Positions 1 through 11,814 of a DNA stretch of 64,000 nt are shown piece after piece (within the stretch, counting starts at the first letter, position 1; the number at the start of each line of letters is the position of its first letter). Origin of the DNA: Tetrastigma voinierianum (lineage: Eukaryota; Streptophyta; Magnoliopsida; Vitales; Vitaceae). Both the position numbers and the translations under genes were made by a program. The stretch covers positions 55,722 to 119,721 of the forward strand of contig JAEQBH010007368.1 of the NCBI GenBank assembly GCA_016808115.1, in the 5' to 3' direction. The notes under the pieces were generated by a model that did not search any database, had not been told where the DNA came from, and saw nothing but the letters and a program-made list of their open reading frames with translations.

Positions 1-732
1 AATTTAGAGATAGATCACCCTGCTCACTTGATTAGATCTCGGCTAACACGGGATTGGCCTCGCTATTCGAATTGAGGTGAACTATACTTGTTTAAATTGA
101 TAACTCATTCAACTCTTTCTTGATTTCAAGTGAGAAGATTCTCGAGAAGTAAACTTTGCAGCTCATTAGATCTCGAATATGAGGTTAATATACCTTGAGA
201 AATTGTTCATAACTCCCGGGAATGCCTTCTGCATTGTCACTTTCGGAGGGCCTGCGAAATCAGAGCAAATGAGGGCGAATCTTATAACGGGTATGCGAAA
301 TTGATGGCCCGGATCAAAAGCGTTAAACCCGGCACGAAGTGACTAGGAAGATAATTTCGACCCATGGCATTCATAATGGGCTGGATTCTCAATTCTTGAA
401 TTACACGCTACAGCGTTCCTCGATCATGAATAAGCGCGGCACGGCCCGAAGAGTTGAATTCGAAATTTGTGCGAACTTCAAACATTCCGGGTATTAATTT
501 TGAAAAGAATAGAATTGCGCATTCGTCTGCTCCAAATCGACAACACCCTAGATCGGAAAATAAAGCGAAAGAGCCAAAGCGATAAATCCTGATAATCTCT
601 AACTATCAACATTGAAGAAAAGAAAAAAGAAAGCAAAGAAAACTAAAGAAAAATAAAGAAATAGGCAACCGTACCGGACCTCTACGTCACGTATCCCGCA
701 TAGGCTGCGTTCCTCTTACGGGTAGGCTGGCA

Positions 733-742
733 TTATTTATAG
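733..742 (-). promoter_or_regulatory. TATA box of LTR-like remnant
   Basis: Read on the minus strand this is CTATAAATAA, followed by a GC-richer stretch and then a T/A-rich leader. It fits the promoter of the LTR-like remnant, with the TCGCGA array on its upstream side. Confidence 0.4.
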
Positions 743-799
743 GAGTTTCGGTTGGGCTAATCCCAGCGCTAATCCCAACGCATCTCGGCTAGGATTTCC

Positions 800-1810
800 G
801 CGACCGCCTGTTGTCGCTCTGTCGCGACCAAATCCCTTTGTCGCGATATCATCCATGTCGCGACATCAGGATCTCACGCCGCTAATATTCGCAACTTAAG
901 TCTACGCGAATTTTAACGTCGCTCGCGGATGTCGCGACATCAATCTCTTTATCGTGACATCGCCTCACGCCTTTTGCGTAGCTTCAATGGTTGCCCGATA
1001 TTTCGACATCAATCTCTTTGTCGCGCATATTAACTACATGAACGTAGCTTTCAATCGATACCGATGTCGCACTTCGGCCCTTGTCGCGACATCGCCTCAA
1101 GTCTTCTCGTAGCCTTTAATCGAACGCTCATGATGTCCCGACCTCACCCTTGTCGCGGATGTGCCAGCTTCATTTCGCAGCCTTTCATCTGATGGTTCGC
1201 GGATGTCGCACATTAATCTCTCGGCCGTGACAGCGCTTATGGCTCTCGCAGCTCAACCGGTCGTTCTAGCGGTCGGTGACATCGATCTCATGTCGCCATC
1301 ACTCTATTTCTCTCGAGGCTTCAACCGGGTTGCTTTTGGTTTCGCGACGCCATTCCTCGTTTTCGCGGACATCAGCTTAAGGGAACTTATGCTTTCCATC
1401 GATAGTTTTTGGTGTCGCTGACAACAATCTCTTGTCGCGACATCGCCTTACTGGCCGCAGCCTCTTCACTTGATGAGCCCTCGCGGTCGCGACATCAATC
1501 CCTTTGTCGCGACATCAATTCATGCCCTCGCGTGCTCAACCGGGTCAGCACCGATGTCGCGACTTCGGGCCCTCCTGGTCAGCCGACAAACAACTCGACC
1601 TACACGCCTTCCATTTCACCAAGCCCGGCCATAGCCTGGCGTGATTCTCCCCGTCAGCGACTGCTTATTTCCTTCACTTTTCCGATGTCACGACCTTCTC
1701 TCTTAATGATCTTGTCGTGGACTCTTTCTCGCATAGCCGATGTCGCTGATCGGCCGCTAATTCATCACGATGTCACGATTAAATATTCATGTCGCGATAC
1801 GAAGCCCTTC
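800..1810. repeat. Interspersed TCGCGA palindrome array
   Basis: The hexamer TCGCGA, usually as GTCGCGACATC, recurs about nine times, with many one-base decayed versions (TCGTGA, TCACGA, TCGCGG). Spacing is irregular, often 16-30 bases between neighbours, and copies are joined by similar spacers such as ATCAATCTCTTTG. The same motif is arrayed in the LTRs of the Tekay-type element at 12.1 and 19.6 kb. Confidence 0.65.
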
Positions 1811-2150
1811 TTCTTCATTTCCCGTCAGTTTCCACTGAGCTCTTTTTAACTCTCAAATTCCCGCCTCGTTTCAAGTAAGCTCGCTTCCGACCGGAATTTC
1901 CATCACGCAACCTCGATATGCATTTTCATTGTCGCCAAAACTTCATGACACTGTGTTCCTTATCTGTACGCCTTTTCACGTAACTTGGCTTCATCCACTA
2001 TCTCATTAACGCCATCCACCTTTCGCTTCTTTCTCGCAAAATTCTTCTTCTCGAATTCTCCGCCATTTAACAATGCTTAGTTATTCCATAATTCTCGTCT
2101 TAATTATTCCTTTGCATTAAAATCAAACAGAAAAATGGACTAGAAATAGA

Positions 2151-3706
2151 TGACTTTTAAGCTCATCATTTCTCCTACCGCAAAGAGTCAAGCCATCAAG
2201 AGGCCGGTCTAGGTCGAACACGGGGATGGGTTTTCATCCCACGTAATGATTCGCATCAAATACGGAAAATATGGTGACTTTTGTTTGGATTCGGATTTGG
2301 TTGCTATTATAAGGTTTGTTCACTGTTAATCGTATAGCTTAAATGAAAGTGTGAAATGGTAACCTCAAGGCTCGGGTCACTAGCTTGATAACATGGGGCT
2401 ATTAAAGGTCCTCGTTATATCCTCACATTGCAAATGACATATAGTCAAAGCCAAACCGATCTTATTTAGCTATAAAACCTAACCCTAGAACCACTCCTAT
2501 TTGAGTCAAACCAAATACTAAGCATTCAAAGTCCCATTCAAGCTTGAAACCCTAGCATTTAACCTTCCTCATTTCAATACTGTGAATGTGCTATTTCCAA
2601 GAATTTGCAAAGGCATCTACCATTAAGAATGCATCGGGAATCTGTAAAGCATGGCAAGTATTGACCAAAGGAAAGACATTAAATGGCCTTAGACCCTTAG
2701 TTTGAAAGTTCAACCATAAATGCAAAGACTGCAACATTTAAAGCATGAGGACAACATGCAAAGAGCCCTGCATCCAAGCTACAAGAACCCTCCTCTTCAT
2801 ATTATGAGGTTTAAAGCCAAGCATCCCCTTGAGCTGTCATCCCTGGCGGTGTGTTCGTAAACAGAAACGAGAGAAAGAGGAGAGAAGAGAGCAAAGTAAA
2901 ACCTAAACAGTGTCGCGGAAACTGTACTAATGGAAAAAGTTACTTTAGGTTTCAGTTGTAGTGGGCTTATATAGCCAAAACCCAAAGTGTGAAAATACAA
3001 AATCCCTTTAAAATATGAAATTACATAAGGGATAAAAATGGTAATTTACCAAAACGTGGTCGTTTAAAATCAAAAATACCAAAAACACAGGCCGAAAGCA
3101 ATTCGCTTGCGCAAATAAATTTCCTCACTAGCATAGCTTAAAATTAAGAGGCTAGCGAAATTTCGCTAGCCTAAATAAATTCCACGTAGATTATAAATTG
3201 AGAATTTTCGCTGTGAATAAGAAATTCGCATAGCAAAATTTCGCTTAGCCTAGCTTAGTTCACATAGCGAAAATTTCGCCAGATTGCGAAATTTTCGCTA
3301 TGATTGCGAAATTTTCGTGATCCCCGCTAAATTTTCGTTAATCTCACGAAATTTTCGCAATCGAGAAGGCACCCCTCGGGTTTGCCCTTCTTCCCGTTTT
3401 GCCACCGCATCGCCTCGCACTTTTATTCATCACTTGCCTTCAATCTTTCAACCCATCTTGACATTTCTCATCGCCCTCGCCTCTGGGTGAAATTACCGAG
3501 GATTCTCGTGATTCAAGACTAATAAGAAGCCAAGCTTCTGGTCGTGGACTAAGTCTCTAAGACTATAGAAAAACTATCCAAAACAATCTCGAAAAACAAA
3601 TTATACTTAATTAAATGGACATACACATGACAATTGGTTTAATTCATATGATTAAGAAAAGCACTCAAAACCTATCTCTGAATAAAGCCCAAATAGCACT
3701 GGGGCA
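2151..3706 (-). repeat. 3' LTR of Athila-like element
   Basis: TG...CA-bounded copy aligned over its whole length with 9,948-11,488; shared blocks include TCGAACACGG, GGGTTTTCATCCCAC, CTTATATAGCC and ATTAAATGGACATACACATG. A TATA box in minus orientation (CTATATAAG) lies at 2,966-2,974. Immediately outside the minus-strand start, a G-rich tract (rc of 3,707-3,732) could be the polypurine tract. Many indels separate the two LTRs, so the insertion is old. Confidence 0.8.
3100..3365. repeat. GCGAAATTTTCGC-type palindrome array in LTR
   Basis: The U3 part of the LTR contains about ten overlapping copies of GCGAAATTTTCGC, GCTAGCGAAATTTCGCTAGC and decayed variants. The partner LTR has the same array at about 10,930-11,160 in a more decayed state. 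It lies upstream of the minus-strand TATA box, so it could act as promoter-proximal sites, but no function is shown. Confidence 0.6.
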
Positions 3707-6700
3707 CCAATCGCCACCCCCAACCGACACGCTGCTACCTTTAGCAAATGCTAAAAACACAAAGGTATGCATGTCAGGCTTTTACAAAAGTGTATAAGGT
3801 TCAAGAAGTATATGTACAAATAGGTTTTACCTTAAATGAACAATTTACACCCCTGCTCGAAACCTATTATGAAAGAAACAAAAAACCATATAAGAACTAG
3901 TTTTGTAGGTCAACATCGGGATCCAAGGAAATCAACTCGACTTCCACCAAAATCTAATTGTTCCTATGTAACTAGTAGTTTGAGCCAATAAATTGCAAAG
4001 TTATTCCCTCCCCTCTAACCAAGCATCGCCATGGCCTTAAACTCGTCGAATAAATTAAATAGATCAGCTACACTCTTATTTCTTCCTTGTTTGCAATATG
4101 TAAGGTGCACAAGCAAAACTCGACTTCACCAAAGTCCGTGGTAATCTGGGTCCACCGATGACCCAACCACTAAGGTTTATGGCATCAAGCCAGAGTATGA
4201 TCAACTCGACCACAAATCCCGTAAGCCACTCGACCCGACCATCAGAATTACACCTACAAACACGCCAAACTCCCACCAATTCACCCGTGTGTAGCGAACA
4301 CTAAGCCCATGACCAACCACCATGTCTCCAGTGCGTACGGCTCTTAAAAGGCTACTATATACCCCTGACCTGTTCTGCTCTAAGGCACAAGGAAACACTA
4401 CTATTCTTCTTTTTCTTCTTTTCTTTTCTTGCTTTTATTCTTTTCATTCAAAGACTATGAATGGTCTCATTATGCCAGTGGTAGTGGTTAAACCCACAAT
4501 GGTCAACAAATTTAAGGTCACTAAAGTGGAAAGAGGTGGCTTCCCACAACCCTACTGCATAACTCTAAAAGAACTAGGCCACAGGAATGTTCAACAAACA
4601 CTAAACCTTAACTAATTCTAAAACCAACCATGCAATGTGAACTGTCTCCATCAACAAGTTAACATACAGGTCAATCTTCAAATAAAGAGTAGACAAACCA
4701 AGACACAAAAGATTTAAAAAGTAGTAACCAAATAATGCCATAAAGCTGAGATAACTCAAATATTAATACATGCTTAATAAGGAGCTAAATGATACTGAAA
4801 AAGTATCACCGCCTTAATATCATTAATATAACAACTCATATAAAATGAGTTAAAAATGGATAAAGCTCAAAAATGTGGCCAAACATTGATAGGCGATGAT
4901 TCTAACTGAATCCAAATCCTTCCAGCCTCAAAGTATGGACATGCCATGGTGGATAGGCTTAGAGAGACAGTGAGGTGCACTCACCGCCCTCCCGGGTGGA
5001 CCAAGTCGCTACTCGGCCACTGCTGACGCCAAGGAGGTCACATGGCCTATCCTGCTAGGGCACAGCGAGATCCGAGGTGTCTCATGATCCAAAGAGCAAT
5101 GGTACACAATGCCCCAGTATGGTCTCGCCACAACTTCATCCGAATGACACTCTGTGGATGAAGGACGAACAGACAGATCCAGGGACTCACATAGCCCTCA
5201 ACTGGCACGGAACATGTTCCTGAGAACAGCACCGTGATACACGGCCATCAGATGTCACCGTACTGTATTTGGCTGAGTGGATGATATAATGATGGCACGT
5301 ATCCGCATCACTCTCTCCAATTCTAAATTTTACCTCGTGAAACGTGGATCATCTCCCCTGGGATCCTCTACTCCCTTTATCCGGCACTCCTCCTCCGGTC
5401 CCGCCGCTGAGGAGAAAAGAGATCGGGCATAACCAAGGATCGTCCATGGACAGACCTCGAGGCATCCGATCCTCCTCTCATGTGGCTCCGGAATCCCAAA
5501 TGCTCCAGGACCCGGCTTAGTAGTCGCGGTGATCAATAAGGGTAGACCCGCCCGAGCCAGCCCCCTTCATGTGGACCTTATCCTCGGCGCAGGATGCCAT
5601 AACTAGCTCAGAGGGACTGGAACTTAATCCCTCCGAGATCCAAGATAAGGCCTCTAGTATGGCCCCAGGCCGAACATAGTGCCGCAAATGGGAACAATTT
5701 AGTCTCGAGCAGGTGGTCCACCGAAGTATCTCGAGGCAGGAGCCGTCATGAGTGCACATTGGTCCCGCTCAGAGTATATCTCGAAAGAGACAAACGACCA
5801 TCTCCCTTCGACTTCCGCCTGTGGCTAATCCCGGAGTATCCTCCGACCGTCAAATTTCATCGGGCAGCCCACGTAGCTAAAATGTCACGGCTTCCTGAGT
5901 ACTCTCTACGATCGTCAATAGTGAACCTGAGCTCCAAATTTCGACCAAGACCCGGAAGTCATGGAGTGGTAGTGAACCAAGCACCACTGGGATAGTAGAA
6001 CTGTCGCTGTCACGTACCCGGGCAGTTAGGAGTAAATTGTGTGGATCAATCTCATGGAGCTCCCAATCTGGGGTCACTGTCAAGGCCGGCATCACAGAAA
6101 AATGACTCTCCATGAAAATCCCGGCGAATCCGGCGTTCCCTGTGACGGGTCCCAAGAGGATACCGGTGGCCGCCGATCCCTTCGAGAGGCAGCGACGATG
6201 GGGCGACGAGCTCTCTCCGTCGCGGGAAGGTGGATGGCCGAGGCCGATGATGAGGACTTCTGGGCCCACGATGTCCGGCCCGCTGAGGGCCGGCCCTCCC
6301 GGATCGTCCCAGGCACCGGGGAAGGGCCCGAGGTACCATCCGGCCCCCGATACCTCCGAACCCCCGCGCCCTCGGGATCGTGAGCCGTAGCCGGGCCCCG
6401 CTCCCTCTCGCCTGAGTGCTAAATTCCAACCCGGCCCGAGGCGGACTCCACCCCGTACGGCACTTGCTTACAATCCGTAGCTCTGAAAAGGAAAGGCAGC
6501 CAGGCTCACTCACCGGGAGTGGCGTGCCGCAATCGCGCTCTTCACACCTCAAGCCTGACTGTGGCTCGACCGATCGGCAAGGTGGCTCAGTTACACGCGC
6601 GCGGCCGGTGGCTGGGGGCGTAACACCGCAACGGAGTACTCCGGGCGCGACTAGTAAGGGGTGTGTGGCGCGCCCGTGCATCAGCCCCATGTGCTGACGG

Positions 6701-7150
6701 CGGCACGATGGGAGACATGTGGCACGAATAGTGGAGGCCCTCACGGCCTACTCACGGCGGGCCCAGGGGGAGGGCTGAAATGTGACCGGAAATAAGGCAC
6801 CCCCCCCCCACCCTCTTCCTTTTATAAGCCGTGAGGTGTACTCTAAGAGCCTTCGGGGCCAATTTCGCTATAATAACAAACCAAAACCTGGACTCACTCC
6901 GCAAATAAAAATAAAATTTGATTTAGGCAAATTAAGAACAAAATCAAATAATATTTATTATTTTTAACAAAGACCTAAGAATAATAACATAAAATAAATT
7001 AAAATTCTAAAATTAGGCTACTAAAAGGAAAGGTGCTAAAATGAAGTTACTTAAAATAAATTTAATATGAAAATTAAACAATTTAAAGCAAAACCAAAAA
7101 CTTTCACTGTAATTTGGTTTTAGTGGAAGACCAAACTAAATTCTACCTTC
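3707..7150. other. Unidentified interior, CpG-rich at 4,950-6,800
   Basis: This stretch replaces the expected polymerase region. About 3,850-4,900 is A/C-rich and non-coding, with a TATA-like CTATATAC at about 4,354. About 4,950-6,800 is strikingly GC- and CpG-rich compared with the whole window. A C-homopolymer is at 6,800-6,810 and a TTTTATAAG box at about 6,825, then AT-rich sequence to 7,150. Overlapping frames up to 230 codons are open here on both strands but are low-complexity Arg/Pro/Gly-rich, as expected of GC-rich non-coding DNA. Its layout suggests LTR-type material nested in the element, but no ends or coding domain were found. Confidence 0.35.
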
Positions 7151-7439
7151 ACTTGACATTTATCAATGAGGGTCAAGGAGGAGAGCTCCCAACCCCGTAG
7201 AGTGGCTTCAGCCAGCCTTCATGCTCGTCCATTCTTGTTGATTTTCTTCTCACCTGGGTGATTTTTGGGTCGACCAATGGCTCACAGGGTGACTGATGAC
7301 AACACCCAATCAACTCCGCTTTCATCTCGTTAGCCAATTTCGCAATTTAGCTGGGACCTGGGCTTCCCGCATTCTCGACCAATTGAGCAGACTTCATCGC
7401 TTCCTTCCTTATCACCTTCCACCGGGCTCAGGTTGCGGA

Positions 7440-9230
7440 CTCAAGTGAAAATGCTGAGCTCCAAATGTCATGTTGCCAAATGTGAGCCGTGATTACTCCA
7501 TTTCTAAGAATCGATGATCAGATCGCGTACCGCAAAAATGGTCTCCTAGGATAATCGGGTACATGATCGGGCCCACTTTACTATCGCCTTGCAGATCAAG
7601 CACTACAAAGTCTACCTGGGTAGTATAATTTGTCTACTCACCAACACATCCTCAACTATTCCCTTAGGAATCTTCACCGATCTATCACCAATGACAGCGA
7701 TGTCAGTAGGCCTGAAGCTCCCAAACCTAACCGCCATACACCGAGTACGCAGTTTACACTCCGCCCCTAAATCTAGCGTTGCTTGTCTATGCAATTCTCC
7801 AATGTCGACCGAAATTGCAGGGGATCCCGATCTCAGATTCACTCGGTCTCGTCGATTACGGGCACCGACTCGTCTGCAGTGAAGACTTTCTTTCTTCGAT
7901 GCCTAACCCTTTCTCGACCGTGCACAGTCCTTACAACTTTGCATAAGCTGGGACTCGCGACCATGTCAGGGCAAAGGGAATATTCACATTCACTGGCCTT
8001 AGCACCTCCAAATTTCCACTCTTGGTTTGGGATTTTTTTCTCGGGCCTCTCAAAGGTTTCTGGGAAATGCAGGGGGCATGGTTCTCTTCATCTGCCCTCA
8101 CTAATGATTACCCTCTCGTGCTCAGCCTTTCCTTGCATGCTCCTCCGCAATACGGCATTGGTTGCCTATTTCTCTTCCACTCATAGTGATTATAGCCACT
8201 CTTCATCCATCTCGAATTGCCGATGAATCCCACTTCACGGATCCCCTTTCGATTTGGCAATGCTCGGGAAGGAACCTCCTCTCCTGCTCCTCCAAAGAAA
8301 TTGCATCCCGTGATGGAGTACTGTAGGGTTATCAATCTTCGATTAAGGCTGCTCCTCAAGCCCATCTATTCTTTCGTTCAATGTACTTTCTATTAGTATC
8401 AATTTTCGGGAAATAATCAGACGCTGGATCCCCTTTTGTTCTTTCCACAAAATTGCCTACCACCTTGCCCAAATTCAATATAGCTTGTTCAACAGAGAAG
8501 AGGATGATGATGGTCGTGGGTCGAGATGAGGAACCAACCGTTGTTTGGCACCAGGAGGTACATAGGCAGGGGGATTAGGTTTCCAGAGAGATTGTATGAT
8601 TCTTCCAATCGTGGATCAGACGATTACCGCATGGAGCTGCTAGGTCAGGCTTGTATTAACCTACGACATTGGCATGTCTCTCGACATCAAATCCTTCACC
8701 GAGGGGGCATCTCTGATAGTGTCTCTCCTCGATGGATAATGACATTAATCGATGCACGGGTCGGGCCCTGCAGATTTTCAACACCGTCTCGGCACTTCAT
8801 GAAGCCTTTTCCTTCCATTTCTTCCTAATTCTCCTTAGCTAGGGTTGATATTCTTGGCTTACTCTTATTATCTTCTGAAGTGCATAAATGCCTCCCCTTG
8901 GTGGGTCGAAGGTTTCATTCCTTTCTCGCTTCCTCGTATTCTGCCTATCCCAAGCTTTGAAGTTTCAGGCCACATAATTCAAGAATCCATTATTTAACTC
9001 TAGATTTTTGCCCTCAAAAAATCACTTCACACATGGTTTCAAGCAGCTTGCTTCATGGTAGGGGGACATACCATTATAAAAATGATTCACGAGTAATCCA
9101 CAAATTAAAAACCCATGGTGTGGACATGCTGATAGTCTCCATGAACCCTCTCCCAACATCGATAGAATTTCATCACATAGGCCGAGTAAGTGTAGATCCT
9201 GTCTCTTCAAACTATTTGTCTTGGTCAACT
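7440..9230 (-). pseudogene. gag-pro: Athila-type gag-protease relic
   Basis: Broken polyprotein for the capsid and aspartic protease. From the N-terminal side, a gag piece at 9,228-9,022 has CPHHGF followed by VNHFYNGMSP, the CPHHG...HFYNG signature of Athila-type gag. A middle piece at 8,365-8,108 has GFIGNSRWMKSGYN, resembling the gag region before the protease. The protease piece at 7,842-7,612 has DRSVKIPKGIVEDVLV, and about 7,560-7,440 in other frames encodes an IILGDHF-like and a LSFGNMT-like stretch. Frame changes occur between all pieces, so no product is possible. The catalytic Asp region is not cleanly readable. Reverse transcriptase does not follow. Confidence 0.7.
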
Positions 9231-9927
9231 AAAGAATTTCTTCAAAATTCAACAGATCGGCCCAATTTCTAATCGTTTCTATCGTGAATTGAGCCATATT
9301 TTGGCTTTATTCTGAGGGTTAACTAGAATGCTCTCTAACTTCAACAATTCCATATCTGCTATACCCTCCTTAAAAGTTATGCATACTTCCTCAAAATCCG
9401 CATGTGTGAATATGGATTTTCATCTCCATACCATGAAATGTAGCAGCACTAGGTAGGAAGTCCACCGCTACATCCTCAAGAAGAGGTATAAAGCAAAAGA
9501 AGGAGTACTAACTCTGTATAAGTACGTGATCCCCATCGACCAGACACGTGATTCATGCGCGCTTTGTCGACTTTGTCGCTCGTGCAGAGGATCCATTCGT
9601 CACCAGGTGCACATCGATTTCGCAACCTTGCTCAACCTGGTGCACTCACTCTTTGTAATCCTCCCCGATATCCCTCTCCTGTCCCAAGAAGCCAGATAAA
9701 ACAACTGCTACACAAATGAAACAAACAAAGAACACAAACAAAGCTTGCCAAAGAAAGGCCGCTGTTACGTGAACAAAACCGACCGGTAAAGTAAGAAAAC
9801 AAAGGCACGCCAAGTGAAGAAAACTTGCAGTTCCTGCACACTAAATTCAAAAAGGACTGAAAGGTCACCAACACTTGTAATGTGGATTACAAGTACACAT
9901 CAACTCATCATACGTAGTTCGCACCAT
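9231..9927 (-). other. Leader region of Athila-like element
   Basis: Lies between the primer site and the first recognisable gag motif. It probably holds the untranslated leader and the diverged N-terminus of gag. Nothing further is recognisable. Confidence 0.35.
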
Positions 9928-9945
9928 CCCCGGCTAAACGCACCA
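9928..9945 (-). other. Primer binding site (Asp-tRNA type)
   Basis: The minus strand reads TGGTGCGTTTAGCCGGGG, close to the TGGCGCCGTTGCCGGGG site typical of Athila/Tat elements, two bases beyond the 5' LTR. It fixes the orientation of the element as minus. Confidence 0.6.
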
Positions 9946-9947
9946 TT

Positions 9948-11488
9948 TGACTGCGCTTACCGTAGGTGGTGATCCTAATCAACAAAATTGTTTTTATAAA
10001 TTCTCCCATCGCGTAGCCGGGCTTACCGCAAGATAACTAGCCTAGGGTCGAACACGGATGGGTTTTCATCCCACCTAATGATTCACATCGTTGATGGAAA
10101 ATGGTGAGACTTCTTTTGTTTGATTTCTTTGATTCGTTAAAAATAAATGGAGGTCAAGCTTGTTCACTCCGTTAACTCGTAATAGCTTAAAATGAAAGTG
10201 TGAAATGGTAACCTTGAAGGCTCGGGGTCACTAGCTTGATAACATGGGGCTATTAAAGTGTCCTCGGGTTATATCCTCGCATTAGAGCAAATGACATATA
10301 GTCAAAGCCAAACCGATTCTTTGTTTACCATAAAACCTAACCCTTAACCACCCATTTGAGTCAAAACCAAATACTAAGCATTCAAAGTCCCATTCGCCTT
10401 GAAACCCTAGCATTTAACCTCATTTCAATGGTGCTCGTAAATGCCATCTAAAGAATTTCCCCAGATCATCATTAAGAATGCATCGAACCCTAAAGAATGG
10501 CAAGTATCGAATTAAAGGAAAGTATATTAAATGGCCTTAATTTTTAGTTGGAAAAGTTTGGAATCATAATGTGTGACTGTAATATTTAAAGCATGAGGAC
10601 AAATATGCGCAGCCCTGCAACCAAGCTAGCAACCCTCCTCTCAAGGGCTATGAGGCTTAGCTGCCATCCTCGAGTCATCCTCAAGGGGTGTTCGGGCACC
10701 AGAAATGAGAGAAAGAGGAGAGAGAAGAGAGCAAAGTAAACCTTAAAATGAAAGCCATGAAACTCCGTACTAATGGAAAAGTTACTAGGGTTACAAAGCT
10801 CGAGGGGCTTATATAGCCAAACCCAAAGTGTGAAAATACAAAATGCCTAAAATACGAAATTGGCATAAGGGACAAATGATAATTTACCAAAACGTGGTCG
10901 CTTGGAATCAAAAATAAAATTAAAAACACAGCCGAGTTGTTCTTCGTATGCTAGCGAAATTCCTTTCATATGCTGGCTAAATTCCCGCTAGCCCAGAAAT
11001 TCCAAGTACAGTAGAGCGAAATTCAAGAATTTTCTAGAAATTAGAAATTTCGCTTAGCTAGTAAAATTGGCTAGCCTAGCTAAATACATAGCTTAAAATT
11101 TTGCTAGGATTGGGAAATTCAATATGATATTAAATTTTGGCAACTATAGCTTAAAATTCCCTGCCTTGCTCCTTCTTCCCGTTTTGCTACTCGCACGTCT
11201 CGCACTTTTTATTCATCACTGCCTTCAATCTTTCAACCCATCTCGATATTTCATCGCCTGCCACCGTGAAATTACCGAGGGACTCTCTCTCGCATTCGAA
11301 GACCAATAAGTAGCCGTTTGCCGACCGGTTCCCAAGACCTCGCAAAACTATCCAAAACTCTCTCGAAACAAATTAGGACGTAATTAAATGGACATACACA
11401 TGATAATCGGGTTTAATTCATATGATTACAAGCAAGAAAAGCACTCCAAATCCCATCTCAATAGTGGCCTGTGCCAGCACTCGGGGCA
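9948..11488 (-). repeat. 5' LTR of Athila-like element
   Basis: Direct-repeat partner of 2,151-3,706, with TG at 9,948 and CA at 11,488. Its minus-strand end sits two bases from the primer binding site at 9,928-9,945. A minus-oriented TATA box is at 10,808-10,816. Downstream of the right end the sequence is copia linker coding sequence, so the element inserted into, or was joined to, that copia copy. Confidence 0.8.
10808..10816 (-). promoter_or_regulatory. TATA box of Athila-like 5' LTR
   Basis: CTATATAAG on the minus strand in the context TTTGGCTATATAAGCCCC; the same box is kept in the other LTR at 2,966-2,974. Conservation between otherwise diverged LTRs supports a real core promoter. Confidence 0.6.
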
Positions 11489-11814
11489 CTAATCACATGC
11501 TCATCATATGAGTTTTCTATATCATCCACAATTGTGGGTGTATGATAAATTTTTCCAAAAAGCGGAAAAATATGTTAAAAACGCAAGCAAGATTTTGGTC
11601 TCTCAATAATAGTGTTGTGCATCTTAGGAACATCACTTTTCGTAACTAGAAATCTATAAATCGCGCACTATTACTAACAACATACCCACAAACATGCAAT
11701 CGAAGTCCTCGATCCTATTTTCTTAGATTGAGAAACATATCTGATGCAAGACACCCCACACTTTCAAATATTTAAGGTTAGTGCATGACCTTTCCATAAC
11801 TAATAAAGGTGTAT
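11489..11814 (-). pseudogene. copia integrase end and linker relic
   Basis: On the minus strand, with frame changes, it encodes a TPYELWKGHA-like stretch, then LKYLKVWG (11,780-11,750), a CMFVGYV-like segment, FIDF-VTKSDVP, HNTIIE and IYHTPTIVDDIENSYDEHVIS. This is the order seen after the integrase core in copia polyproteins. It continues the reading frame that stops at 21,768 on the other side of the gypsy element. Confidence 0.75.

Larger units (their letters stand above)
1..2129 (-). mobile_element. LTR-like remnant, minus orientation
   Basis: No protein is recognisable. The layout resembles a minus-strand LTR: a TG dinucleotide (minus) at 2,129, a long CpG-rich stretch with repeated TCGCGA motifs (about 800-1,800), a TATA box read on the minus strand at 733-742, and a purine/pyrimidine-biased stretch at about 610-660 where R/U5 would lie. 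The left end is outside the window or not definable, and no target duplication was found. LTR identity is inferred from structure only. It could instead be the flank or interior of another gypsy element. Confidence 0.4.
2151..11488 (-). mobile_element. Defective Athila-like LTR retrotransposon
   Basis: Two direct repeats of ~1.55 kb (2,151-3,706 and 9,948-11,488) flank an interior containing, on the minus strand, a primer binding site, a gag relic and a retropepsin relic in the correct order. The primer site resembles the Asp-tRNA site of Athila/Tat elements, and the protease motif (DRSVKIPKGIVEDVLV) is typical of Athila-type polyproteins. Reverse transcriptase and integrase are not recognisable; where they should be (3,707-7,150) there is unrelated-looking sequence. 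The ends do not show a matching target duplication (ATAGA left, CTAAT right). On the right it abuts copia integrase-linker sequence, on the left something else, so rearrangement is likely. Confidence 0.75.

Noticed and set aside
6052..6744. 230-codon open frame on the minus strand, with others overlapping on both strands
   Set aside because: The region is so GC-rich that stops are rare in all frames; composition is low-complexity Arg/Pro/Gly with no domain, and overlapping frames are equally open.
11731..11735. TGATGC at 11,731 as the left end of the Tekay 3' LTR
   Set aside because: Copia coding sequence (NLKYLKVWG) continues right of this point to about 11,810, so the LTR must start near 11,815.
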